A stretch of 7,943 bases of DNA from an uncultured Rickettsiales bacterium. Lineage in GTDB: Bacteria > Pseudomonadota > Alphaproteobacteria > Rickettsiales > Midichloriaceae. This document shows, one piece after another, positions 1 through 6,551 of this stretch (its first letter is position 1; each line of letters starts with the position of its first letter). The notes beneath the pieces were generated by a model that was not told the DNA's origin, ran no database searches, and saw only the letters and a program-made list of their open reading frames with translations. The stretch covers positions 1 through 7,943 of the forward strand of contig CALKVD010000062.1 in the NCBI GenBank assembly GCA_937996615.1, read 5' to 3'. The position numbers were made by a program, and so were the translations under genes.

Positions 1-150
1 ACTAGATTCATATTGATAACAAAAAATTATAAACTTATGGTACGCTTTTCAAATTATCGGTAATAACCGTCTAATTATATAAAAGCAATAGCAATCTGTG
101 AATTAATTATATATTAAGTTTAATATACTATAATAAAATTTAACCAGGAA

Positions 151-200
151 GTATCGATAAGAAAAATTTTTAACTTTTCTTATTATTTTTTTATCGATAC
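151..200 (+). terminator. Long inverted repeat, possible terminator of an off-window gene
   Basis: The arms GTATCGATAA (151-160) and TTATCGATAC (191-200) are perfectly complementary. The stem can continue inward through a G-T pair and four A-T pairs, leaving a loop of about 20 nt. On the + strand the right arm is followed by CCTTTTTGC, a short T-run, so the structure could end a rightward transcript entering from outside the window. Read on the - strand there is no T-run. An element end or a protein-binding palindrome (core ATCGAT) is also possible. The repeat is seen directly; its function is inferred. Confidence 0.35.
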
Positions 201-230
201 CTTTTTGCTATCTTTTTTAGCTAAGGCGTT

Positions 231-383
231 TTAATATCTATTTGGATCATAGTTATCATAACGGCTATTATATGAATAAAAACCACAAACATCACACCAA
301 GCCTTTTGAACCTTGAGAAGAAGAGGCCGAAAGTTTTGGAAAGCTTTGAGCCTTCTAAAAGACGCTCGACTTCGTTGCGTCGT
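231..383 (-). pseudogene. Possible decayed reading frame of unknown function
   Basis: A leftward frame is open for 50 codons between TAA at 386-384 and TAA at 233-231 but has no ATG, GTG or TTG start. It would encode a basic segment (SFRRLKAFQNFRPLLLKVQK), then a CxxC pair (WCDVCG) and a Tyr/Asn/Asp-rich end. About 28% of its third codon positions are G or C, as expected for coding in an AT-rich genome, and the stretch looks richer in G+C than the spacer around it. I do not recognise a family. It could be the 3' remnant of a gene, part of a dispersed repeat, a structured RNA or chance. The other strand and another frame are also open here, which weakens the coding case. Confidence 0.2.
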
Positions 384-449
384 TTATGGCCAATATATAA
401 AATTGCTTCGCTTAAAATTGTAGTTTAAGAATAAAAGTTTATAGAAGTT

Positions 450-488
450 AAAAACAGGTTTACTAGCCAGTAATTTAACGGTCAAACC
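450..488 (-). terminator. Candidate terminator of the rpsB-tsf operon
   Basis: On the - strand, GGTTT (488-484) pairs with AAACC (461-457), extended by a G-T pair and an inner CC/GG pair around an AT-rich loop. It is followed at once by TGTTTTT (456-450). It lies 36 nt past the tsf stop, where the operon should end. The stem is short and interrupted, so this is a plausible rather than a strong rho-independent terminator. A second weaker candidate further on is GACGC/GCGTC (381-361) followed by TTTT. Confidence 0.4.
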
Positions 489-523
489 ATAAATAATCTA
501 GTTTCGTTTCTATTTTCTTTCAA

Positions 524-1420
524 TTATTCCTTAATTCCTTCGCCAACCATATATCTGATAAAACCTGCCAACTTAACTTCTGAACCGATTTCTTTAGCAG
601 TATTTTCAACCATTGTGCTAACTTTAGTTTTGCCATCTAGAGCAAAAGCCTGTTCAAGCAACACAACTTCTTCATAAAATTTATGCACTCTGCCTTCAAC
701 CATTTTTTCAATAACGTTATCAGGCTTGCCACTTTGTTTTGCTTGCTCACTAAAAATTTCTTTTTCTTTTTGAATCAAATTTGCGTCCAGATCAGAAATG
801 CTAAAAGCTGCTGGATTTGCTGCTGCAACATGCATCGCCAATTTTTTCCCTAATTGTTTGAGCGATTCATTGTTTGGAGAAACGACAGTATTTAGCTGAA
901 CCATTGCAGCGATTTTACCAGCGCCTGGAGCTGCAGCATTATGGATATAACTGAATACAACCCCTTTTCCATCTTGTGCCTTCATTGAAGATATGCGGCG
1001 CAGGGTGATATTTTCGCCAAGCACTACTATCGTATTGTTGATGTGTTCGTGGACCGTCATTGAATCAACTTTATGATGTAGAAACGCTTCTGCATCTTCG
1101 TCAAAATTAATTGCTTGTGAAGCAAGATTTTTGGCGAGTTCTATGAATTTTTCATTACGAGCAACAAAATCTGTTTCGCAATTTAGTTCGATTACCACTG
1201 CCTTCGTTTGGTCTTCAGTATGGGCAACAGCAACAATTCCTTCTGCGGTCATTCTGCCACTTTTACTACTGGCTCTGCTCAATCCTTGTTTGCGTAACCA
1301 TTCTTCAGCTCCAGCAATTTCACCGTTTGATTCTTGTAATGCTTTTTTACAATCCATTATACCAGCGTTGGTTTTTTGGCGTAGTTCTTTGACCGCATTA
1401 GCGTCTATATTGATAGTCAT
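524..1420 (-). CDS. tsf: Translation elongation factor Ts (EF-Ts)
   Basis: EF-Ts is the cytoplasmic nucleotide exchange factor that releases GDP from EF-Tu so that EF-Tu can bind GTP and aminoacyl-tRNA again. The 298-residue product has the N-terminal EF-Ts signature at residues 13-28 (LRQKTNAGIMDCKKAL) and the second signature ELNCETDFVARN, whose TDF residues 83-85 match the EF-Tu-contacting Asp-Phe pair known from E. coli. A conserved HVAAANP block lies near 197-203. Length fits the family (about 283-310). The frame extends upstream to 1498, but those 26 residues look nothing like EF-Ts. The ATG at 1420 is preceded by AAGAGG (1436-1431, 10 nt spacing) and begins MTINIDANAVKELR, the usual EF-Ts start. 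It is the second gene of the rpsB-tsf operon, 168 nt after rpsB, and probably shares the rpsB promoter. Identity is certain; the start is very likely. Confidence 0.97.
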   Translation of the reverse strand: MTINIDANAVKELRQKTNAGIMDCKKALQESNGEIAGAEEWLRKQGLSRASSKSGRMTAEGIVAVAHTEDQTKAVVIELNCETDFVARNEKFIELAKNLASQAINFDEDAEAFLHHKVDSMTVHEHINNTIVVLGENITLRRISSMKAQDGKGVVFSYIHNAAAPGAGKIAAMVQLNTVVSPNNESLKQLGKKLAMHVAAANPAAFSISDLDANLIQKEKEIFSEQAKQSGKPDNVIEKMVEGRVHKFYEEVVLLEQAFALDGKTKVSTMVENTAKEIGSEVKLAGFIRYMVGEGIKE

Positions 1421-1429
1421 TATAAAGCA

Positions 1430-1436
1430 ACCTCTT
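1430..1436 (-). promoter_or_regulatory. tsf ribosome binding site
   Basis: On the - strand AAGAGG is followed by a 10-nt spacer and the ATG at 1420. This site decides the start: the longer frame beginning at 1498 has no such sequence and adds non-homologous residues. It is one of only two clear Shine-Dalgarno sequences in the window, the other being that of ygfZ. Confidence 0.7.
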
Positions 1437-1522
1437 TTATTAAAATTAATTATTGATTCAATAGTTTCAGCTATATTTATATAACAGCTTACCACCACTA
1501 TTACTATATTGTATTGGCAATA

Positions 1523-1559
1523 AGATCGATTTTTGCTATTTTGATGCTTAATTCGATCT
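1523..1559 (-). promoter_or_regulatory. Intergenic hairpin between rpsB and tsf
   Basis: Arms AGATCGA (1559-1553) and TCGATCT (1529-1523) form a perfect 7-bp stem. Mismatched A/T pairs and an inner GC/GC pair continue toward a 9-nt loop. Only TTATTG follows, so it is a poor full terminator. It could be an attenuator or RNA processing site that sets the S2 to EF-Ts ratio, as hairpins between these two genes do in some other bacteria. The hairpin is seen; its role is inferred. Confidence 0.35.
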
Positions 1560-1588
1560 CAAAAGCCTATTATTAACCTTGGTATAAT

Positions 1589-2608
1589 TTATGCTGCTGG
1601 TTCTTGAGAAACTTCAGTACCTACAGCAGTTTTTTTAGTCTCATTCAAAAGCTTCGCTGAATTTTCTAGATTATTATCTTCTTTTTGAGCTTTTTTATCA
1701 GATTCAGAAACAACCGAAGATTCATTTGGAACTGCTTTGGACCCTGACCCAGAATCATTTTTTTGATCAATAGTTTTGCCACTATCCATTTTTTTCACTC
1801 CAGATTTTTCATTTTTTTTCTTATAGTCTCTGGTTCCATTACGGTTTTCTTTGCTGTCTTTTCTATTGCTAGAATTGCCTGATCTAGTTGTCTGAGTTCC
1901 AACTCTGAGCAAATTTTCTTGTTGTCCCATCAGGATAGCTTCAGACATCAATTGGCAATATAGTTCAATACTTTTGCAAGCATCATCGTTACCAGGGATA
2001 ATATATTTAACGTCACTAGGATCAACGTTAGTATCAGCAATTGCACAAACAGGAATACCAAGAGCAACAGCTTCTTTAATAGCTGTCATATGTTCCTTAA
2101 TTCCGATAACAAAAATCATATCTGGAAGTCCGCCCAAATGACGAATTCCACCCAAGACCATTTGTAGCTTATCATGTTTGCGTTGCAGGACTAGTCTCTC
2201 TTTTTTGGTCATCTGTGCTTTTTGGTCTTCGAGCATACGCTCATACTCCCGCAACACTTTGATTGAAGCAGAAACAGTAGACCAGTTGGTCAACATCCCA
2301 CCGAGCCACCGATGGTTCACATAATACTGGCCACATTTTGTTGCATATTCTTTGATCAAATCAGATGCTTGTTGTTTGGTTGAAACGAACAGAACGCGCC
2401 CATTTTGAGCAACAATATCTTTAGCAAAGTAGAGTGCTTTTTCAAGCAATTGTGCTGTTTGTTCAAGGTCGATTATATGAATATTTTTTCTAACTCCATA
2501 TATATAGCGAGCCATTTTGGGATTCCAGCGATTTTTGCTATGACCATAGTGAACTCCGCTATCTAGCAATGATTTGATAGTGAATAAATTTTTGTAGAAT
2601 AGTGACAT
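1589..2608 (-). CDS. rpsB: 30S ribosomal protein S2 with long disordered C-terminal tail
   Basis: S2 binds the back of the 30S head-body junction and is needed to recruit S1. Residues 1-235 are a standard S2 core: the N-terminal signature LLDSGVHYGH (14-23), the KNRWNPKM block (25-32), NHRWLGGMLTNW (98-109) and the C-terminal signature around GIPVCAIADTNVDP (184-197) through PGNDDA. Residues from about 236 to 339 form a low-complexity tail rich in Lys, Asp, Glu, Asn and Ser that ends EPAA. E. coli S2 is about 241 residues, and alphaproteobacterial S2 proteins often have C-terminal extensions, but this one is long. The ATG at 2608 gives the usual spacing to the first signature. No Shine-Dalgarno lies just before it: the 30 nt upstream are A/T only apart from two C residues, and the nearest AGAGG is 33 nt away inside a candidate structured leader. 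It is the first gene of the operon with tsf. Confidence 0.97.
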   Translation of the reverse strand: MSLFYKNLFTIKSLLDSGVHYGHSKNRWNPKMARYIYGVRKNIHIIDLEQTAQLLEKALYFAKDIVAQNGRVLFVSTKQQASDLIKEYATKCGQYYVNHRWLGGMLTNWSTVSASIKVLREYERMLEDQKAQMTKKERLVLQRKHDKLQMVLGGIRHLGGLPDMIFVIGIKEHMTAIKEAVALGIPVCAIADTNVDPSDVKYIIPGNDDACKSIELYCQLMSEAILMGQQENLLRVGTQTTRSGNSSNRKDSKENRNGTRDYKKKNEKSGVKKMDSGKTIDQKNDSGSGSKAVPNESSVVSESDKKAQKEDNNLENSAKLLNETKKTAVGTEVSQEPAA

Positions 2609-2640
2609 TGTTATTTTTATATTAATATATTTTTAGTTAA

Positions 2641-2702
2641 ACCTCTGCAGCTTATCGATATGTCATCACGATAGTATGTCATACACTAAAAATTATGCTG
2701 CA
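2641..2702 (-). promoter_or_regulatory. Candidate structured rpsB leader RNA
   Basis: In the 5' leader of rpsB the arms TGCAGC (2702-2697) and GCTGCA (2651-2646) close a region with two inner hairpins, GTAT-GAC-ATAC (2684-2674) and TATCG/CGATA (2673-2653). Together they make a three-way-junction-like fold. An AGAGG follows directly at 2647-2643, partly inside the closing stem. S2 represses its own mRNA through leader structures in several bacteria, so an autoregulatory site is a reasonable inference. Only the complementarity is seen. Confidence 0.4.
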
Positions 2703-2735
2703 TGTGAAATAGCTTTTTTATTGAAGCAACTGCTA

Positions 2736-2764
2736 CCTCTAACATATATAATCGCAAAAGTCAA
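2736..2764 (-). promoter_or_regulatory. Candidate rpsB-tsf promoter
   Basis: On the - strand TTGACT (2764-2759; five of six to the -35 consensus) is followed after 17 nt by TAGAGG (2741-2736), a weak -10 element. The predicted start would lie near 2729 and give a leader of about 120 nt containing the folded region before rpsB. The -35 is good and the spacing ideal, but the -10 is poor. Confidence 0.4.
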
Positions 2765-2823
2765 TAGTTTTTGTGATTTTTCTTTCTGAAAAAAAAATTA
2801 TATATTTTTTATTAAATTATAGC

Positions 2824-2852
2824 TTAACTTTTTGAATATTTATTAGTATAGT
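2824..2852 (+). promoter_or_regulatory. Candidate comM promoter
   Basis: TTAACT (2824-2829; four of six to consensus), a 17-nt spacer and TATAGT (2847-2852; five of six) form a sigma-70-type promoter facing comM. Transcription would begin near 2859, about 25 nt before the ATG. No strong Shine-Dalgarno stands at the normal distance; GAAGG at 2860-2864 is 20 nt away. Confidence 0.4.
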
Positions 2853-2884
2853 TTGGATCGAAGGCTTATTACAATCATAACTTA

Positions 2885-4417
2885 ATGATCGCACAAATCA
2901 ATACCGTTGCTTTTTTAGGTATAGAAGTAAGAAAAATTCAGATCCAAGTTCATATTTCAACCGGAGGTTTACCATCGTTTAATATAGTTGGGCTACCAGA
3001 CAAAACTGTTGCCGAATCCAAAGAAAGAGTTAGAGCAGCTTTTAGTAGCATCGCCTTAGGGATTCCTGCAAAACGTATCACAATTAATATGGCACCAGCA
3101 GATATTCTAAAAGAAGGAAGCCATTTTGATTTGGGAATTGCCGTTGGATTACTGATTGCAATGCAAATTATTCCCCAGGAAGAAATGGTAGATTATATTG
3201 TTATGGGTGAATTAGCTCTCGACGCAACTGTCACTAGGGTTAACGGTGTTTTGCCAACTGCGATAGCAGCCAGCGGATTTGGAATGGGGTTAGTTTGTCC
3301 TTGGGAAAATCATAAAGAAGCTGTATATTCAGGCAATGAATCAATAGTCGCCGTAAAGAATTTAATTGAATTAGTTAACCATTTTACTGGCAAACAACTA
3401 CTGAATTTATCTATGCAAGTTAGCCAACCCATAAGCATCCCCTATCCAGATTTAGCTGACGTCAAAGGTCAGTATATGGCTAAAAAAGCTTTGGAAATAG
3501 CTGCAGCTGGCGGCCACCATATGTTAATGATTGGACCACCAGGATCTGGTAAGTCAATGCTCGCTAAACGCTTGCCTGGGATAATGCCTCCACTTAGTCC
3601 TAAAGAACGTTTGGAAGCTAGTATAATTGCTAGTATCGCAGGAACTTTGGCACCAGAAAATGGCTTGGTCGATCATCGCCCTTTTCGTTCTCCCCATTGC
3701 TCTTCCTCAATGCCAGCTATGGTTGGAGGTGGGAGAAACGCAATTCCTGGTGAAGTAACATTGGCTCATTTAGGTATATTATTTTTAGATGAGCTACCAG
3801 AATTTTCTAAACTACTTCTGGAATCATTACGCCAACCAGTTGAAGATGGCCAAATCACAATTGCTCGAGTTCATACTCACATAACCTACCCTGCAAAATT
3901 TCAACTTATAGCTGCAATGAATCCTTGCAAATGTGGCTACTATGGCAACATTAACTCTAACCTAATGTGCAAAAGAGCTCCAAAGTGCGCCTATGACTAC
4001 CAGGATAGAGTTTCTGGACCAATGTTTGATCGGTTTGATTTACAAGTTGAAACTGCTGGTATAAATTCAAACGACCTGCAATTAAAACAACAAGCAAATG
4101 GAGAAAAATCTTCCGTGGTCGCTAAACGCGTTTTGAACGCTAGACAAATCCAAAATGAACGCTATCAGAAACTAGGATTAGATATAACATCTAATTCAAG
4201 ACTTGAGGGAGAAGATTTATATAAATGTGCAGAAATGGATGATAAGGCACTAGAAACTTTGGAACGAGCTGCGGCAAGGTTTTCTTTATCCATGCGTGGA
4301 ATTAATCGTGTATTAAAAGTAGCTTTGACAATTGCAGATCTTGAAAGCCACAATGGCAAATTACAACATTCCCACATAGCTGAAGCATTGAATTATCGGA
4401 TTGCACGACTTAGATAA
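2885..4417 (+). CDS. comM: YifB/ComM family AAA+ ATPase (Mg-chelatase-like)
   Basis: This family is related to the ATPase subunit of magnesium chelatase. Its studied members (ComM) are hexameric helicases that drive branch migration during integration of incoming DNA in natural transformation; in non-transformable bacteria the role is less clear. The 510 residues match the family length of about 506. The N-terminal domain has the ChlI-type VHISTGGLPSFNIVGLPDK (22-40) and ITINMAPADILKEG (65-78). The AAA+ core has Walker A GPPGSGKS (217-224), Walker B ILFLDE (298-303) and a Cys cluster (348, 350, 362, 368) typical of YifB, then YQDRVSGPMFDRFDL (372-386). The C-terminal lid has SMRGINRVLKVALTIADLE, with sensor-2-region Arg 471 and 475. 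It is a single gene, divergent from rpsB and convergent with ygfZ. The ATG at 2885 begins with the usual short lead-in to the first strand. One oddity is Leu481 where relatives usually have Arg. Family identity is certain; a transformation role here is inferred. Confidence 0.95.
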   Translation: MIAQINTVAFLGIEVRKIQIQVHISTGGLPSFNIVGLPDKTVAESKERVRAAFSSIALGIPAKRITINMAPADILKEGSHFDLGIAVGLLIAMQIIPQEEMVDYIVMGELALDATVTRVNGVLPTAIAASGFGMGLVCPWENHKEAVYSGNESIVAVKNLIELVNHFTGKQLLNLSMQVSQPISIPYPDLADVKGQYMAKKALEIAAAGGHHMLMIGPPGSGKSMLAKRLPGIMPPLSPKERLEASIIASIAGTLAPENGLVDHRPFRSPHCSSSMPAMVGGGRNAIPGEVTLAHLGILFLDELPEFSKLLLESLRQPVEDGQITIARVHTHITYPAKFQLIAAMNPCKCGYYGNINSNLMCKRAPKCAYDYQDRVSGPMFDRFDLQVETAGINSNDLQLKQQANGEKSSVVAKRVLNARQIQNERYQKLGLDITSNSRLEGEDLYKCAEMDDKALETLERAAARFSLSMRGINRVLKVALTIADLESHNGKLQHSHIAEALNYRIARLR

Positions 4418-4619
4418 TTCAATATAAATAATATCGGACAATTTAACTAAATCATTAAAAAGTCTCAATATTTCATAAAGAAACACTCTTAATATGATTT
4501 TTTATATGATTTTGTCAATTTAATATACCTATTTTAAAACATCAATTTTATTAAATTACCAAAAGATAAAAACCAAATAATATTAAAAATATTTTACAGC
4601 AAAACAGTTCAAGATGATA

Positions 4620-5522
4620 TTATACTATCTCACAAGAAACACCTGCTATTGTAATATCACAATCCATCGCTTCGTCTCTTACAATCGCAAGCAATCCTTT
4701 CTGATAGCAACCTAAAACATACCCAACTATTTTTTCTTGAACCATAATCTGATCGCCGTGTTTTATTCCGTAAATCTGATTTGGCCAAAAATATCCAGCT
4801 GGCTTTAATTTATAAACCCGCCTTCTCACTGTTCCCCGAAATTTTGTTCTAGTTATAACTTCCTGGCCAACATAACAACCCTTGTTATAGCTGATTGCAC
4901 CAAAATTTTCTAGCCCCAACTCAAATGGGAAATATTCTTGACTGCCGTAATCTCTTCTGAAACATGGCAGAGCAAGGTTATATAGCTGATTCATATAAAC
5001 TGATACTAAGCTATTTTGTTGTTGTGACGTTTGATTTTGCTTATCTAATAACTCACCTGATAATTTGGTATTATAATCCATACCAATATCAAATAGCTCC
5101 AATATTTCATCAGCTTTCCCTAAAGCGTCAAGATCCACAATTGCTCTATAGCCTAGATTTTGATGCCTTGGGTCATGAAAAAAGCCCTGTTGCTTACCTA
5201 GGGACAACAAAACTCCAAGATTTGCCAAATAAGTAAAATTCACTTTTTGCCGCAACTTATATTTAGAGAAAGCGTCTAGAATTTGAACTTGGCTACCTTG
5301 GTCACAGTCAAGTAAAAACCCGTCTTCAGTCCGGTATACAAAAAAATCATACAATACTTTTCCCTGGGGTGTAAGGAGTAGCGAATATGAGTATTCCGGG
5401 GTTATGTTGTTAGTTAGAAGGTTTTGCAAAAACTTTTCGGAGTCAGCACCATCCACTTTAATTATGCATCTTGAATTATCAATCATCACATTTTTCAGAT
5501 CTAAATCCTTTGGTATTTTCAT
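4620..5522 (-). CDS. ygfZ: YgfZ/GcvT-domain folate-binding protein for Fe-S proteins
   Basis: YgfZ proteins resemble the T-protein of the glycine cleavage system, bind tetrahydrofolate and help maintain a subset of Fe-S enzymes. The diagnostic motif KGCYVGQEV lies at residues 214-222, with the conserved Cys216, preceded by the family pattern of an Arg-rich FRRDYG and PFELGLENFGAISY block (188-212). The N-terminal half has the expected folate-fold pattern, including IKVDGADSEKFLQNLLTNN (21-39) and LLTPQGKVLYDFF (49-61). A Gln/Asn/Ser-rich stretch (162-171, NQTSQQQNSL) looks like a lineage-specific loop. At 300 residues it is close to the family size. The ATG at 5522 has a strong AAAGAGG site 7 nt upstream. 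It lies last in a leftward run after prfB and queH, 225 nt beyond queH, and converges with comM across 202 nt. Because QueH is itself an Fe-S enzyme, a shared role is imaginable but not shown. Confidence 0.92.
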   Translation of the reverse strand: MKIPKDLDLKNVMIDNSRCIIKVDGADSEKFLQNLLTNNITPEYSYSLLLTPQGKVLYDFFVYRTEDGFLLDCDQGSQVQILDAFSKYKLRQKVNFTYLANLGVLLSLGKQQGFFHDPRHQNLGYRAIVDLDALGKADEILELFDIGMDYNTKLSGELLDKQNQTSQQQNSLVSVYMNQLYNLALPCFRRDYGSQEYFPFELGLENFGAISYNKGCYVGQEVITRTKFRGTVRRRVYKLKPAGYFWPNQIYGIKHGDQIMVQEKIVGYVLGCYQKGLLAIVRDEAMDCDITIAGVSCEIV

Positions 5523-5529
5523 ATTTTTA

Positions 5530-5536
5530 CCTCTTT
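5530..5536 (-). promoter_or_regulatory. ygfZ ribosome binding site
   Basis: AAAGAGG on the - strand is separated by 7 nt (TAAAAAT) from the ATG at 5522. It is the best-placed Shine-Dalgarno in the window and fixes the ygfZ start. Confidence 0.75.
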
Positions 5537-5702
5537 GTTTTATCGTATTAGTTATTTATTTAAATATCATTGCAAGATTAAATTGGGGTTAATCGATTCT
5601 CTAGCTGAATTATTATAAAAATAACATGTTGTTTAAATTAGGTTATTCAAGATATTTTGCCAATGTTTCTCTGCATCTCTAAACTTTTTGCTACACTTTT
5701 TT

Positions 5703-5722
5703 TATAGCCCCCCTTTGCTATA
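5703..5722. repeat. Small hairpin with C-run loop downstream of queH
   Basis: TATAGC (5703-5708) and GCTATA (5717-5722) pair perfectly around an 8-nt loop, CCCCCTTT. It lies 26 nt past the queH stop. Read in the queH direction it is followed by an A-run, not a T-run, so it does not fit a standard terminator for queH. The G/C run stands out in this AT-rich spacer. It may be an mRNA 3'-end stabiliser or chance. Confidence 0.3.
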
Positions 5723-5747
5723 TCTTGAATCTCCTATCCCTAAGTTT

Positions 5748-6428
5748 TTACACCTCGTTTTTAGCAACATTATCCTCAAATTCATAGAAATTCTCGCATA
5801 TTTTGATCGCTTCTCTACCATTTTTTGTTCGCCACCTGTTGCTGTCCCTCAGAGAATAAATACAACCACAATACTCTTGTTTATAAAAATTTTCTTGTTT
5901 TGCTATTTGGTACATTCGCTCACCACCACCATTCAATCTCCAATTGTAAGTCCAGTAAGTCAAACCTTGATATTCCGCCGCCATTCTTGTCCCACAATCG
6001 TTGATTTGATTCATGTCTTTCCACCTTGAAATACCCAAAGAACTAGTAAAAACTTGATATTGATTTTCGTGAGCATAGAGAGCAGTTCGAGCAAAACGCA
6101 TATCAAAACACATTGTGCAGCGAACTCCTTTTTCTGGCTCATATTCCATTCCTTTTGCTCTTTTAAACCAATCTTCAACGTCATAGTCAGCGTCAATAAA
6201 CTTTATACCTAACTTTTCAGCATATCTGATATTCTCGCACTTACGCATTTCATATTCTGCTTTTGGATGAATGTTTGGATTATAGAAAAAAATGGTTAAA
6301 TCCAAACCTGATGCAACCATTGCTTCGATTACTTCCCCAGAACACGGGGCACAGCAAGAATGAAGCAAAACCTTTTTAACACCGTTTGGCGGCACCAGTA
6401 TATCTCTTGTGACTGATTTTGTTTGCAT
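5748..6428 (-). CDS. queH: Epoxyqueuosine reductase QueH
   Basis: QueH (formerly DUF208) carries out the last step of queuosine synthesis, reducing epoxyqueuosine to queuosine at the wobble base of tRNAs with GUN anticodons. It is unrelated to the cobalamin-dependent QueG that does the same job elsewhere. The 226-residue protein shows the family's metal-binding cysteines: HSCCAPC (C25, C26, C29), CTMCF (C104, C107) and EYCGCIYSLRDSN (C187, C189). Studied members hold a 4Fe-4S cluster and an additional iron. The central FTSSLGISRWKDMNQIND block (127-144) and the YWTYNWRLNGG region are also typical. The ATG at 6428 sits some 20 residues before HSCC; no Shine-Dalgarno is visible (TATATTACC precedes it). 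It follows prfB by 123 nt of AT-rich DNA without an evident terminator, so co-transcription is likely. Other queuosine genes are not in the window. Confidence 0.93.
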   Translation of the reverse strand: MQTKSVTRDILVPPNGVKKVLLHSCCAPCSGEVIEAMVASGLDLTIFFYNPNIHPKAEYEMRKCENIRYAEKLGIKFIDADYDVEDWFKRAKGMEYEPEKGVRCTMCFDMRFARTALYAHENQYQVFTSSLGISRWKDMNQINDCGTRMAAEYQGLTYWTYNWRLNGGGERMYQIAKQENFYKQEYCGCIYSLRDSNRWRTKNGREAIKICENFYEFEDNVAKNEV

Positions 6429-6551
6429 GGTAATATATTATTATTCTAGTTAGTTGGTTGAAATTATTTTTTTATCTACTTTATATTGATGCTTTTACTA
6501 TTTTATTATCTTCAGTTAAAGTTGCTTTTTTATTTTGATATTTAGCGTTTT

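Larger units (their letters stand above)
1..523. other. Gene-free left edge, 523 bp
   Basis: No reading frame with a recognisable product or a credible start lies here on either strand. Supportable contents are the inverted repeat at 151-200, the unexplained coding-like stretch at 231-383 and the terminator-like hairpin beyond tsf. A TATAAT hexamer at 129-134 has no matching -35 element 16-18 bp upstream. In many alphaproteobacteria pyrH and frr follow tsf; they are not in this window, so either the cluster is broken here or they lie elsewhere. Confidence 0.6.

Noticed and set aside
129..134. TATAAT as a promoter -10 element
   Set aside because: No acceptable -35 hexamer 16-18 bp upstream, and no gene begins downstream on the + strand.
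241..440. tRNA, tmRNA or CRISPR in the left-edge region
   Set aside because: No cloverleaf with a T-loop GTTCRA pattern and no regularly spaced direct repeats could be found.
1131..1484. Rightward 117-codon frame over tsf
   Set aside because: Antisense shadow of tsf with no family features; the tsf frame is certain.
1421..1498. 26-residue N-terminal extension of EF-Ts
   Set aside because: It does not look like EF-Ts, and the ATG at 1420 has its own Shine-Dalgarno and the family's normal start.
4579..4593. AATATT-AAA-AATATT hairpin between comM and ygfZ as a bidirectional terminator
   Set aside because: The stem is only six A/T pairs, each arm is itself palindromic, and such motifs are expected by chance in this composition.
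4964..5236. Rightward 90-codon frame over ygfZ
   Set aside because: Antisense shadow; no ribosome binding site or recognisable domain.
5688..6029. Rightward 113-codon frame over the end of queH
   Set aside because: Antisense to the conserved queH C-terminus; its hydrophobic content reflects T-rich DNA.
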